Shown in pieces: positions 39,201-47,361 of a stretch of 47,361 nucleotides of DNA; position 1 is the first letter of the stretch, and each line of letters begins with the position of its first letter. The DNA is from Pelobacter sp. UBA6812 (GTDB lineage: Bacteria; Desulfobacterota; Desulfuromonadia; Desulfuromonadales; Syntrophotaleaceae). The stretch covers positions 1 to 47,361 of the forward strand of contig DKEW01000014.1 in the NCBI GenBank assembly GCA_002452265.1. The letters are read 5' to 3'. The notes under the pieces were generated by a model. That model saw only the letters and a list, made by a program, of their open reading frames with translations, had not been told where the DNA came from and did no database searches. The translations under genes and the position numbers were made by a program.

Positions 39201-41459
39201 TCAGTACTTCCCGAATTCGCCATCGTCGAGGGCGATGATGGCACTGGGGTCTTGCATTTCCTGCGGGCAGGGTTCATCACCAAGGGATTGTTGCGATCCT
39301 CCCATGGCAAATCCGCCAGACAGGGCCGGGCGGGCCGGTTGTTTTGAGTGGTTGGTGCTTCTGGCCGCTGCGAATACTTGGGTTTCCGAGTTTGCCAGGG
39401 ATGCCTGCTTTGCCTTGCCACTCTCACCGCTAAGTTTGAATCTGGTAAGCATCTGTCTGAGTTGCTCAGACTGACCGGAGAGTTCTTCGGCGGCGGCAGC
39501 GCTTTCCTCTGCGCTGGCCGTGTTTTGCTGGGTCACCTGGTCGATCTGGCCCAGCCCCTGATTGACTTGTCCGATGCCATGGGATTGTTCGTTGCTGGCC
39601 GCAGCGATTTCGCTGACCAGACTGTTTGCCTTGATAACCCCCTCAACGATTTCTTGAAGGGCCTTTTCGGTTTCGGCCGCAATTTGGGAACCGTTTTCGA
39701 CTTTGTCTACGGAGCCTTCGATCAGCTCAGCCGTTTCTTTGGCGGCCTGAGCACTGCGGGCAGCAAGATTGCGGACCTCTTCGGCAACCACGGCAAAGCC
39801 TTTGCCGTGTTGACCGGCTCTGGCAGCTTCGACAGCGGCATTCAGTGCCAAAAGATTGGTCTGAAATGCGATCTCGTCGATGACCTTGATGATTTTGGAG
39901 ATATTTATGCTGGAAGCGTTGATCTCCGCCATCGCTGCAACCATTTCCTGCATGCGCTCATTGCCTTTTTCAGCCGCGTTGCGTGACTGATTCACCAGTG
40001 CGTTGGCTTGTTCGGCATTCTCGGCGTTAAGTTTTGTCTGGTTTGCCATTTCGACCATGGAGGCGGAAATCTGCTCCAGAGAGGCGGCGGATTCGGTTGA
40101 ACCCTGCGACAGGCTCTGGCTGGCATCGGCTACCTGCAGAGAGCCGCTGGCGATCTGTTCGCCGGCTGTTTGGATTTCCATAATGAGGCTGCTTAGATCG
40201 CTGCCCAGTTTTTTAAGCGCACCGCGTACGCTGTCTCTTTCGTCCCTGGGGGTAACCTTAAAGGTGAGGTCGCCGGCTGCAAGCTTTTGCAGGGAGCCGA
40301 CCATCTCTTTTTGCAGACTGTCGGCAAAGGCATCCATGGTCCGACCCATTTGACCGATTTCATCGCCGCGATCCAGATGAAGGCGCATATCGATATGCCC
40401 TTTTTCCATTTCCTCGATCATCTGGCAGCTTTTTTTAAGGGGATGGATAATGCCTCGTGCGATGAGAATGGCAAAGAAGATCCCTAAGGGCAAAGCCACT
40501 ATCGCCAGCGTGATGGTACCCCATTTCATCGAATTGGCTGCGGTGATCATTTCCTTATCGGTCATGATGTTTTTGCTGCTGGTATCGACCGTTTCTTTGA
40601 TAAGTTCTTGTACCTGGTGCAGGTTAGGGATTGTTTGCGACGCGTAAATGGCATTGGCCTGGTTCATGCCGGTAACCATCTCATCCGCTCGTTGCTTCAA
40701 CTGCTTTAACACAGCCTGGGTTGCGTCCAGAGCTGGAAGGGTCTTATTGCGGAAGATTGCATAAGCATGCGCTCTGTTTTTCAATTGCTGACCTATTTCA
40801 AGAGCGGACTGGTGCAGTTGCTCGTGAGGCTGAGCAATCTCTTTGAAAAGACGAGCCAGTTCAGGGTCGGAGGCGGCTGCCTGTTGGGCTTTCGGTCCGT
40901 CCAGGAATTTCCCCAAGCCACATTGGTGGTGGTCGGTCTGGACGTCGATTTTGCTGCGGTTTTCTGCAAATACGGCCATGACCTGATTAGCCCAGGCAAG
41001 GTGGTCGGTCTCTTTTTCAGCAAGAAACTTCGGCAGAGTGATATCGGCCTGACGAAAGACCTTCTCGATGTTGACCGCCGATTCATGCAGTTTGCGATGA
41101 GGCTCTTCGAGGCGTGTCAACACCCCCTGTAGAGCCGGGACCAGTTCCTCGGCCTTTTTGCGGCCTTCCCCATAGTACCATTTACCGAATGCGCACTTAT
41201 GGGGATCCGTTTCGACGGCTAATTCGGTAACCTTGTCATCCGTTAGCAGGGCGTTGACATTAGCCGCCCAGTTCAGGTGATCGACTTCGCGCTGGATCAT
41301 CTCCGCCCTCAGGGCGTTGCCGTCGATAACCTCATCGGCATTGGAGACAATGTGAGACACTCCCAGGATCGCCCAGCAAGCAATGACGGATAGCAATAGC
41401 AAGATGACGCCGAATCCGAGCGCGAATTTACCGGTTAAACTGATGTTTTTCCAGGTCAT
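39201..41459 (-). CDS. methyl-accepting chemotaxis protein with two tandem CZB domains
   Basis: 752 residues from the ATG at 41459 (GGAGG upstream). TM1 is at about 13-33 and TM2 at about 315-337, so residues 34-314 are probably periplasmic. Two complete chemoreceptor zinc-binding (CZB) domains lie there. The first has His61, His87-x-Cys89, His121 and His125; the second has His153, His178-x-Cys180, His212 and His216, both with the PHxxLH pattern. HAMP follows TM2, then a standard MCP signalling hairpin with EIAFQTNLLALNAAVEAARAG. CZB domains are zinc or hypochlorite sensors that are usually single and cytoplasmic; here they are doubled and exported. An AAGGAG-type C-terminal tether is absent. 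Confidence 0.92.
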   Translation of the reverse strand: MTWKNISLTGKFALGFGVILLLLSVIACWAILGVSHIVSNADEVIDGNALRAEMIQREVDHLNWAANVNALLTDDKVTELAVETDPHKCAFGKWYYGEGRKKAEELVPALQGVLTRLEEPHRKLHESAVNIEKVFRQADITLPKFLAEKETDHLAWANQVMAVFAENRSKIDVQTDHHQCGLGKFLDGPKAQQAAASDPELARLFKEIAQPHEQLHQSALEIGQQLKNRAHAYAIFRNKTLPALDATQAVLKQLKQRADEMVTGMNQANAIYASQTIPNLHQVQELIKETVDTSSKNIMTDKEMITAANSMKWGTITLAIVALPLGIFFAILIARGIIHPLKKSCQMIEEMEKGHIDMRLHLDRGDEIGQMGRTMDAFADSLQKEMVGSLQKLAAGDLTFKVTPRDERDSVRGALKKLGSDLSSLIMEIQTAGEQIASGSLQVADASQSLSQGSTESAASLEQISASMVEMANQTKLNAENAEQANALVNQSRNAAEKGNERMQEMVAAMAEINASSINISKIIKVIDEIAFQTNLLALNAAVEAARAGQHGKGFAVVAEEVRNLAARSAQAAKETAELIEGSVDKVENGSQIAAETEKALQEIVEGVIKANSLVSEIAAASNEQSHGIGQVNQGLGQIDQVTQQNTASAEESAAAAEELSGQSEQLRQMLTRFKLSGESGKAKQASLANSETQVFAAARSTNHSKQPARPALSGGFAMGGSQQSLGDEPCPQEMQDPSAIIALDDGEFGKY

Positions 41460-41966
41460 GACTTTCTCCTCCAAAGAGATGTCAGGGTGATACGTTTCTC
41501 TACGGTGATCGGATCGAAATATCCCATAGGTTCTTAGTTCGACCCAATGCTGTTTTATCTTTATGGTGAAATTCGAAATTGGAGCTTTTTTTGAAAATCC
41601 CATTATAGAAAAGGTGCTTACGTTGTTTATATTTTTACATATCGAGCCAAACGCATAAATCAAGCCGTGATGTTTGTTTTATATGTTTTTAAAATTAGAA
41701 TGATATTCTATCGAGTTTTCAGTTACTTGCGATGTGAAATAGATAAGGATATTTTTAGCCGGGGCTCTATGCCGACAAAGCTCTCGAGAATTTGGTGCCA
41801 TCGAACAATTTTTTGACAGGATTGGCATCGTTGGGAGAAGTTTGGGTTGGGCATTTTTTCGGCGAAAAAAGCCATGTATTTTCGGTCCAGTCGCTAATTT
41901 GTACCGGCCGGTTCCACGAGATTGCGTCGATATAGGTATAATGAAAATTAGCAAAGGAGGATTGAC
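41460..41966. other. 507-bp divergent intergenic region
   Basis: It holds the promoters of the chemoreceptor (minus) and the reductase (plus). The chemoreceptor-proximal part (about 41500-41720) is AT-rich. I see no ORF of quality and no known RNA. Confidence 0.5.
41937..41961 (+). promoter_or_regulatory. -10 element and ribosome site of the reductase gene
   Basis: A perfect -10 TATAAT (41937-41942) is followed by AAAGGAGGA (41953-41961), 5 bases before the ATG. No clear -35 is seen. Confidence 0.4.
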
Positions 41967-42965
41967 ATGCACACCAAGGTTTTCAAAGCTCTGGTAGTGG
42001 AAGAAAAAGATCAGGTGTACGTGCGCGCTATTAAAAACCGGACCATGGACCAGTTGCCAGACGGGGACTTGTTGATTCGGGTTGCCTATTCCTCGTTGAA
42101 TTACAAAGATGTCCTGTCGGCTATCGGGAACAAGGGGGTGACGCAAAAATATCCCCATACACCCGGGATTGACGCTGCTGGCACTGTTGTGCATTCCGAT
42201 GATTCGGAGTTTAACAAAGGTGATACTGTTATCGTAACTGGTTACGATCTGGGCATGAATACTAATGGCGGTTTTGGGCAGTATATTCGCGTCCCTTCGG
42301 CATGGGCGGTTAAACTACCCACGGAACTAACCCTTAAAGAGGCCATGATTTATGGAACTGCAGGGTTTACGGCGGGAATCAGTGTGGCAAAGCTTTGTGA
42401 ACGTGTATCGCCCGATGCCGGTGAAATCGTTGTCTCCGGCGCCACTGGCGGTGTTGGCTCAATGAGTATCGCAATACTTGCCAAACTTGGGTATCGCGTG
42501 GTGGCTGTAACGGGCAAGCCTGCGGACTATCCTTTTTTAAGGCAACTCGGCGCTCTTCGTATCCTGCCTCGAGAGGCGCTTCAGGATTCAGGCAGAAGGC
42601 CTCTGTTGAAAGCGCAATGGGCCGGAGGCATAGACACGGTGGGCGGACCGATCCTTGAAAACATCATTAAATCGACCAGCCCTTTGGGGGTTGTCACCTG
42701 TTGCGGCAATGTCGCTTCAGCTGATTTGAATTTGACGGTCTACCCGTTTATTCTTCGTGGAGTATCGCTGGTTGGCATCGACTCGCAAAATTACCCGATG
42801 CCATCCAGAATAGACTTATGGCAAAAACTTGCCAATAAATGGAAGCCGGAAATGCTCGAAGAACTTTATGTCGAGAAAACTTTGGAAGAGCTCGATGACT
42901 GTATGACGAGGATGCTGGCGGGTAAGTCAAAAGGCAGGATACTGGTGAACCTGCAGCAGGAGTGA
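41967..42965 (+). CDS. YhdH/AcuI-type quinone oxidoreductase (possible acryloyl-CoA reductase)
   Basis: A 332-residue NADPH-dependent medium-chain dehydrogenase/reductase without structural zinc. Family signatures are SSLNYKDVLSAIG, PHTPGIDAAGTVV, GTAGFTAGISV, the Rossmann GATGGVGSMS, and the C-terminal RMLAGKSKGRILVNL. AcuI of this family reduces acryloyl-CoA to propionyl-CoA; other members reduce quinones or enones, so the substrate is not certain. It is monocistronic with its own promoter. Confidence 0.9.
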   Translation: MHTKVFKALVVEEKDQVYVRAIKNRTMDQLPDGDLLIRVAYSSLNYKDVLSAIGNKGVTQKYPHTPGIDAAGTVVHSDDSEFNKGDTVIVTGYDLGMNTNGGFGQYIRVPSAWAVKLPTELTLKEAMIYGTAGFTAGISVAKLCERVSPDAGEIVVSGATGGVGSMSIAILAKLGYRVVAVTGKPADYPFLRQLGALRILPREALQDSGRRPLLKAQWAGGIDTVGGPILENIIKSTSPLGVVTCCGNVASADLNLTVYPFILRGVSLVGIDSQNYPMPSRIDLWQKLANKWKPEMLEELYVEKTLEELDDCMTRMLAGKSKGRILVNLQQE

Positions 42966-43061
42966 TTTTTACGATGTCAGTGGTGCTGGACCTGGAACTG
43001 CACCGAAAACCATCGTGTGTCATCTTATAGTTTGTTTGTTGGTCTTTATAAAGGGATTATT

Positions 43062-43135
43062 AACAGGGATATACAGGATAAAACCAATAACCAGAGATTC
43101 GTGACCTTATCCTGCACATCCTTATTATCCCTGTT
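43062..43135. repeat. interspersed imperfect dyad repeat, GGAT-type, copy 2
   Basis: The left arm 43062-43081 (aacagggatatacaggataa) and the right arm 43107-43135 are imperfect inverted copies with GGAT modules spaced by about 9 bases. It is related to 14035-14118. It lies between the reductase and macro-domain genes. Confidence 0.6.
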
Positions 43136-43235
43136 TGTTGAGAGTTTTATGTTAAGGGTTTTATTGTTTTTACCATGGGTTTTCTTTGTGGTTTTGTTGG
43201 TGAATTGAATGCTTTTTCTCCTCAAATATTACGGA

Positions 43236-43667
43236 TTATCCGGGCATTGTAATGACTTTGAAGCGGTCATCCAGATGCCGCTCCAGCAGGGGGCGGACCT
43301 CCTTCCAGCAAAGACCGCCACCACCACAGCCGGGCCGCGGCAAGATTACCAACGGCCATTTTTTACGGTCGGTCAATTCCTTAAGCTGAAGGCATGATCT
43401 TTCGATAAGGCGCAGGTCAGGTACCTCAAAAGGGGTGTTTTCCACAGGAAAAGATAGGATGCCGTTGCCGAGATCGAAAACCTGATTCCCGTGGCAGCGG
43501 ATCAGCTCTCCCAACCGGGCAGGCAGGTCCGGGAAACGCTGTCTGGCCTGGCTGGCGCAGCCCCGTGGCATGGAACAGTATCCTTTGGAGTTCACCTGGC
43601 CACTGGTTGTGATGACGATTTTGGCTTCACCATGCCAGAACCACAGGTCTCCGAAAATTTCCTGCAT
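43236..43667 (-). CDS. macro-domain-like protein (ADP-ribose binding), 143 residues
   Basis: The N-terminus ITTSGQVNSKGYCSMPRGCASQA and the C-terminal loop LPRPGCGGGGLCWKEVRPLLE match the macro-domain proteins related to ADP-ribose-1''-phosphate phosphatases that occur in phages and bacteria. They bind or hydrolyse ADP-ribose derivatives. It is the last gene of a three-gene minus operon, only 2 bases downstream of the unknown protein. A toxin-antitoxin or defence role (as for DarG) is possible, but no ADP-ribosyltransferase is next to it. Confidence 0.85.
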   Translation of the reverse strand: MQEIFGDLWFWHGEAKIVITTSGQVNSKGYCSMPRGCASQARQRFPDLPARLGELIRCHGNQVFDLGNGILSFPVENTPFEVPDLRLIERSCLQLKELTDRKKWPLVILPRPGCGGGGLCWKEVRPLLERHLDDRFKVITMPG

Positions 43668-43669
43668 GG

Positions 43670-43969
43670 TTACCAGTCCTCGCGCAGCACTTCGCGTATC
43701 GATCCGAGCAGAAAATCATAGACTTCGTCGCGACGGATTAAAAACCCGGGTAAACCGCGATTAAGAATCTCCTCAAGTTCACGCAGGACGTGTTCATCGT
43801 CGGCACCCAGGGTATTCATCACGACCTCGAACATGGGTAGAACTTCGTAGAGATTATTGGCGTCGAAAGGATGCGCATCCGGGGTGCCGCTAAATTGTGG
43901 CAGTTCCCGGGTTTCTTTTTTGCGTGCATACTTGTACCATAAATCGGAAGGTTTTATGCTTATGCTCAT
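43670..43969 (-). CDS. hypothetical protein, 99 residues, macro-domain operon
   Basis: The ATG at 43969 has GGGAGA upstream. It is a soluble, acidic helical protein: SISIKPSDLWYKYARKKET at the N-terminus and LREIEEIL-like and YDFLLGSIREVLRED helices at the C-terminus. I know no family. It is adjacent to the macro gene (2 bases) and 39 bases from the HTH gene, so it is a likely component of the same system. Confidence 0.75.
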   Translation of the reverse strand: MSISIKPSDLWYKYARKKETRELPQFSGTPDAHPFDANNLYEVLPMFEVVMNTLGADDEHVLRELEEILNRGLPGFLIRRDEVYDFLLGSIREVLREDW

Positions 43970-44008
43970 AGCGGTCTCCCTGGTTGTGTTGCCTAAATAT
44001 TGGGCAGG

Positions 44009-44263
44009 TTAGTGGCATCCGCCGCATCCGCCGTCATGGCCACCATGACCGCAGGCCGGTTTACAGGGTGCCGATCCAACACTGGCCGCTTGGGATTTAA
44101 GAGCCGCGAGGCTAGTCGCCTCAACGTACCACTTGCCCTTGATTTCCTGACCGGCCAGTTGTCCGCGTTTGATATAAAGCAAGATATTCAGAGGGGTTGT
44201 GCCAAGTTCTTGAGCTACTTCCTTGGCACTCAAAAGGTCTTTTTCAGAAGATTGTTCGCACAT
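44009..44263 (-). CDS. small HTH protein with Cys/His-rich metal-binding tail
   Basis: 84 residues from the ATG at 44263 (AAAGGAG upstream). The N-terminal part is a MerR/excisionase-type HTH (LLSAKEVAQELGTTPLNILLYIKRGQLAGQEIKGKWYV, split here as LSAKEVAQELGTT and then LLYIKRGQL). The last 18 residues hold Cys67, Cys71, Cys80, Cys83, His73, His76 and His84 between glycines, a likely metal site (CKPACGHGGHDGGCGGCH). It heads the macro-domain operon and may regulate it in response to metal or redox. Confidence 0.8.
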   Translation of the reverse strand: MCEQSSEKDLLSAKEVAQELGTTPLNILLYIKRGQLAGQEIKGKWYVEATSLAALKSQAASVGSAPCKPACGHGGHDGGCGGCH

Positions 44264-44542
44264 GGGGTGGCTCCTTTGTGGGTTGTGTTTTCATTCATGC
44301 CGTGTGTGGGATTAGTCATGTTTTCGCGATGCGGTATCTCTGGCATGCCGTTTGTCGTATAGTTACTGCAGACATCGCGCCAGAACAGTGGATGATTAGT
44401 TATACCGTTGGTTCAGATCTTGTTTGCGATGAGGCAGCCTTGGCTTCAAGCGCCGACGTGGGTTTGTATGCTAAAAATTTAGTTGCGTACCGCAGGTTTT
44501 GCAGTTGGAATCTTTCCAGCTGTTACGTGGGAGAGAAGACGG

Positions 44543-45976
44543 ATGCCTTTGAAAGTTGCCACATTGGATAATGATTGCACGACTCTTTCCGATCAGGTTC
44601 TGGAAGATTTCATTCGACAGCTACGCGGTGTTGTCCTTCGCGAGGACGACCCTGAATATGAAAAGAGCCGACGGGTCTGGAACGGTATGATTGATTGTTA
44701 TCCAGCCATGATCGTGCGCTGCGCAGGGACATCGGATGTCATGGCTGTGGTAAAGTTCGCCCGTGCCCATAATTTGCGTGTTTCGGTACGGGGCGGGGGG
44801 CATAACGTTGCGGGCAAGGCCGTATGCGACCAGGGAATGGTTATTGATCTTGGTCTCATGAATAGTGTTTGGGTCGATCATCAGGTCCCTTCGGTTCGTG
44901 TGCAGGCTGGAGCACGTTTGGCAGACGTCGATGAGAAAACCAGTTCGTTGGGCTTAGCCGTTCCCGTGGGAGTGGTCAGCAGGACCGGCGTCGCCGGCCT
45001 TACCTTGCATGGTGGTCTTGGATGGTTGCTCCGTCGTGATGGATTGACAGTCGATAACCTGCTTGCTCTCGAGGTTGTGACAGCTGAAGGTAAACGGATC
45101 GTGGTCAATGCCAGGGAGCATGCCGACCTATTCTGGGCTTTGCGTGGTGGCGGCGGCAACTTCGGGGTGGTGACCTCTTTCGAATATCGATTGCGCCCTA
45201 TCGAATCAAAGGTCTGGTTTGCCGCTGTGCTTTATCCCTACGCTCAAGCACAAAAGGCTATTGCTTTCTGGCGGGATTTCATGACAACCGCGCCCGAGGA
45301 ACTGAGTTCCTTTTGTGTGTTGCGCGGACGGCCCATGCAGGCCGCCGGGCATAAAATACCGCGGCAACCCGTGGTGGCTTTTCTGGCTTGTTATTCAGGG
45401 CCGTTTGATAGGGGAGAGGAGGCGATCCGTCCCCTGAGGGAATGGTCGACGCCGATCGCCGATTTTTCCGGTCCCAAGGATTACCATCTTCAGGTACAGC
45501 GGCTTTTTGATAAGGATTATCCGGAAGGGCGTTGTTATTACTGGGACTCCCTGTTTTTTAATGACCTTGATACTAGGACCATTAAAATAATTGCCGAGCA
45601 TGCCGAACATTGCGTTTCGCCTTTGTCTTCGGTAAATGTCTGGGCCTTGGGCGGTGCTATGAACCATGTAGCACCATCTGCAACCGCATTCGGTAAACGT
45701 GACTGCAAGTTTATGGTGGCGGTGGAAGCCAACTGGGAGGGATCCGAAGGTGCCCCGGCCAATATGGCTTGGGCGATTGATTTGGTCGATGCTTTGCGAC
45801 CTGTATCGCGACCCGGAGTCTACCTGAATTTCCCCGGTGCCGCTGCCGGGTTACAGAGCCTTGTGAAGGGTTCCTACGATGGTAACTTTGCAAAGCTTCA
45901 GGAAATCAAGAAACGCTACGATCCGGATAACATGTGGCGGGGTAACTTCAATATTGTTCCCGAGTGTGACGCGTAA
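44543..45976 (+). CDS. FAD-binding oxidoreductase, BBE/VAO family
   Basis: 477 residues from the ATG at 44543 (GGAG 9 bases upstream); a longer frame to 44483 is not needed. The FAD_binding_4 domain has RGGGHNVAGK, whose His is the usual covalent FAD site, plus RTGVAGLTLHGGLGWL and LFWALRGGGGNFGVVT. The C-terminal BBE motif is RYDPDNMWRGNFNI. Such enzymes oxidise alcohols, sugars or alkaloid-like amines and often use oxygen, which is odd in an anaerobe. It may be a dehydrogenase or acquired. No partner is next to it. Confidence 0.9.
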   Translation: MPLKVATLDNDCTTLSDQVLEDFIRQLRGVVLREDDPEYEKSRRVWNGMIDCYPAMIVRCAGTSDVMAVVKFARAHNLRVSVRGGGHNVAGKAVCDQGMVIDLGLMNSVWVDHQVPSVRVQAGARLADVDEKTSSLGLAVPVGVVSRTGVAGLTLHGGLGWLLRRDGLTVDNLLALEVVTAEGKRIVVNAREHADLFWALRGGGGNFGVVTSFEYRLRPIESKVWFAAVLYPYAQAQKAIAFWRDFMTTAPEELSSFCVLRGRPMQAAGHKIPRQPVVAFLACYSGPFDRGEEAIRPLREWSTPIADFSGPKDYHLQVQRLFDKDYPEGRCYYWDSLFFNDLDTRTIKIIAEHAEHCVSPLSSVNVWALGGAMNHVAPSATAFGKRDCKFMVAVEANWEGSEGAPANMAWAIDLVDALRPVSRPGVYLNFPGAAAGLQSLVKGSYDGNFAKLQEIKKRYDPDNMWRGNFNIVPECDA

Positions 45977-46042
45977 GGGGGAAATGTAGAACCGACCATA
46001 CGAAAGACACGCTTCGCCGGTTGAGTATGGAAAAGCATGTTG

Positions 46043-46163
46043 TTTACCGCAGAGGCCGCAAAGAGCGCTGAGAAAACCCGGAGATGGTTACCACCGAAAA
46101 GTAATGTATCACTTGACGCCACCGTTTTTGTATTTCTCTGTGGTCTCAGCAGCTTCTGTGGTG
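46043..46163. repeat. CGCAGAG-type modular dyad repeat
   Basis: TTTACCGCAGAGgcCGCAAAGAGCGCTGAG (46043-46072) is followed by an inverted counterpart CTCTGTGGTctCAGCAGCTTCTGTGGT (about 46136-46162). It shares TTTACCGCAGAG with the minus strand of 15555-15586. Confidence 0.55.
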
Positions 46164-46205
46164 GATGATTCTTGGTGTTTAACCGATGTACATATTAACA
46201 AGAAA

Positions 46206-46243
46206 GGGGGCTCCGGTATATAGCCGGTGCCCCCTTGGTTTTT
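46206..46243. terminator. terminator between the BBE gene and ettA
   Basis: GGGGGCTCCGG (46206-46216) pairs with CCGGTGCCCCC (46224-46234), with one mismatch. TTGGTTTTT follows on the plus strand and TTTCTTG on the minus strand. Confidence 0.8.
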
Positions 46244-46258
46244 AAGGACAGTTGTTTA

Positions 46259-47361
46259 TCAGGCCCGGGTCAGCTGGCGATACTTGATGCGGTGTGGTTG
46301 GTCGGCCGCGGCGCCGAGGCGCTTGCGGCGGTCCTCTTCGTACTCGGACCAGTTGCCTTCGAACCAGACTACCTGGCTGTCTCCCTCGAAAGCGAGAATA
46401 TGAGTCGCGATGCGGTCGAGGAACCAGCGATCATGGCTGATGACCACAGCGCAGCCGGCATAGTTTTCCAGGGCTTCTTCCAGGGCGCGCATGGTGTTCA
46501 CGTCCAGGTCGTTGGTCGGTTCGTCAAGCAGCAGCACGTTGGATTCGCTGCGCAACATTTTGGCCAGATGCACCCGGTTGCGTTCACCGCCCGAAAGCAC
46601 CCCGACTTTTTTCTGTTGCTGGTCGCCGTTGAAATTGAAGCGCGACACATACGCGCGGCTGTTCATGGTGCGGTTGCCCAATTCGATGATTTCCTGGCCG
46701 CCAGTGATCTCTTCCCAGATGTTTTTTTCCGGATCGAGGGATTCGCGGCTCTGGTCGACATAGGCCAGCTTGACAGTGTCGCCCAGGCGGATAGTACCGC
46801 TGTCGGGTTGTTCCTGACCCGTGATCATGCGGAACAGAGTTGTTTTACCGGCACCGTTGGGGCCGATGATACCGACGATACCACCCGGCGGCAGGCGGAA
46901 ACTCATGCCGTCGACCAGCAGACGATCACCGTAGCCCTTTGCGACGTTATCGGCTTCGATAACGATATCGCCAAGGCGCGGTCCAGGCGGAATGAACAGT
47001 TCCATCTCCCGCTCTTTTTCCTGGGCCTGCTGTCCCAGCAGCTTTTCGTATGAGGTGATACGCGCCTGGCCTTTGGCATGGCGGCCCTTGGGTGACATGC
47101 GAATCCACTCCAGTTCGCGCTGCAGGGTTTTCTGGCGGGCACTTTCCTGCTTCTCGTCCTGGCGCAGGCGTTCCTGCTTTTGTTCCAGCCAGGATGAGTA
47201 GTTGCCCTTCCAGGGGATGCCGTGCCCACGGTCGAGTTCCAGAATCCAACCGGCTACGTTGTCCAGGAAATAACGGTCATGGGTCACGGCGATGACGGTG
47301 CCTTCATAACGCTGGAGGTGATGCTCCAACCAGGCCACGGTTTCGGCATCGAGGTGGTTGG
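46259..47361 (-). CDS. ettA: ABC-F ribosome factor EttA, 5' part beyond the window
   Basis: The frame is open to the window edge: the first visible codons continue as NHLDAETVAWLEHHL, i.e. just after the first Walker B. The linker between the ATPase domains (GYL-like arm rich in Lys and Arg, then ERELEWIRMSPKGRHAKGQARI) and the second ATPase domain follow, with Walker A GPNGAGKTT, signature LSGGERNRVHLAKML and Walker B LLLDEPTNDLD. The C-terminus ends RIKYRQLTRA, typical of EttA. EttA gates 70S initiation complexes by ATP/ADP level. About one third of the protein lies outside the window. Confidence 0.95.
   Translation of the reverse strand, partial: NHLDAETVAWLEHHLQRYEGTVIAVTHDRYFLDNVAGWILELDRGHGIPWKGNYSSWLEQKQERLRQDEKQESARQKTLQRELEWIRMSPKGRHAKGQARITSYEKLLGQQAQEKEREMELFIPPGPRLGDIVIEADNVAKGYGDRLLVDGMSFRLPPGGIVGIIGPNGAGKTTLFRMITGQEQPDSGTIRLGDTVKLAYVDQSRESLDPEKNIWEEITGGQEIIELGNRTMNSRAYVSRFNFNGDQQQKKVGVLSGGERNRVHLAKMLRSESNVLLLDEPTNDLDVNTMRALEEALENYAGCAVVISHDRWFLDRIATHILAFEGDSQVVWFEGNWSEYEEDRRKRLGAAADQPHRIKYRQLTRA

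Noticed and set aside
46241..46262. GGACAGTTGTTTATCAG, resembling the RAYT end repeat
   Set aside because: Only the central GTTGTTTAT matches, it overlaps the end of ettA, and the flanks differ; chance similarity is likely.
1..47361. CRISPR arrays, tRNA, rRNA, prophage or attachment sites
   Set aside because: No direct-repeat array, no recognisable cloverleaf or rRNA string, and no integrase or phage structural gene was seen in a manual read; a covariance-model scan would be needed to exclude small RNAs.

Overview
The window is a chromosomal segment of a GC-rich anaerobic Gram-negative bacterium. The best fit is the Desulfuromonadia (Pelobacter/Syntrophotalea/Geobacter-like). This placement is inferred from gene content: a complete rnfABCDGE operon, a stand-alone desulforedoxin, selenouridine synthase MnmH, a CZB-type chemoreceptor, a PocR-type histidine kinase and an outer-membrane-type secreted protein. 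No rRNA or tRNA gene was recognised, so the species cannot be fixed from the sequence alone.

Layout. (1) 1-7.8 kb: the 3' part of a sigma-54 activator, a strong bidirectional terminator, then the Rnf ferredoxin:NAD oxidoreductase operon on the minus strand, divergent from hemL. (2) 7.9-24.7 kb: housekeeping genes. These are a MacAB-like ABC exporter with two permeases, a PLD-type cardiolipin synthase, a CNT nucleoside transporter, a DUF445 membrane protein, a GNAT + M20 peptidase pair, a sugar-nucleotidyltransferase, Hsp33 and MnmH, a desulforedoxin and an SDR dehydrogenase. (3) 24.9-33.6 kb: an accessory zone. It holds a DUF2779 protein (Cas4-like Fe-S nuclease fused to a DEDD exonuclease-like domain), a RAYT (REP-associated tyrosine transposase) bounded by 25-bp inverted repeats, a secreted acyl-carrier-protein-like protein lacking the phosphopantetheine serine, and a compact ATP-grasp / GNAT / ATP-grasp / BKACE gene set. 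A solo copy of the RAYT end repeat lies just downstream, so the ACP-to-BKACE block is flanked by direct repeats. A second, decayed RAYT N-terminus lies at 33.1 kb. (4) 33.7-39.2 kb: an orphan PocR-PAS-PAS histidine kinase, a secreted peptide + outer-membrane protein pair, and an intact IS4-family element. (5) 39.2-47.4 kb: a chemoreceptor with two tandem periplasmic CZB domains, an AcuI/YhdH-type reductase, an HTH / unknown / macro-domain operon, a BBE-type flavoprotein, and the 3' part of the ABC-F factor EttA.

How the genes work together. Rnf couples ferredoxin oxidation to NAD reduction and ion pumping. The 11-12 kb operon is a tripartite export pump. The 28-31.3 kb genes overlap or nearly overlap and look like one pathway: two carboxylate-amine ligases, an acetyltransferase and an acetyl-CoA-dependent beta-keto-acid cleavage enzyme. 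Its product is unknown to me, and it is the best candidate here for an undescribed system. Intergenic DNA carries two families of short modular dyad repeats and many rho-independent terminators.
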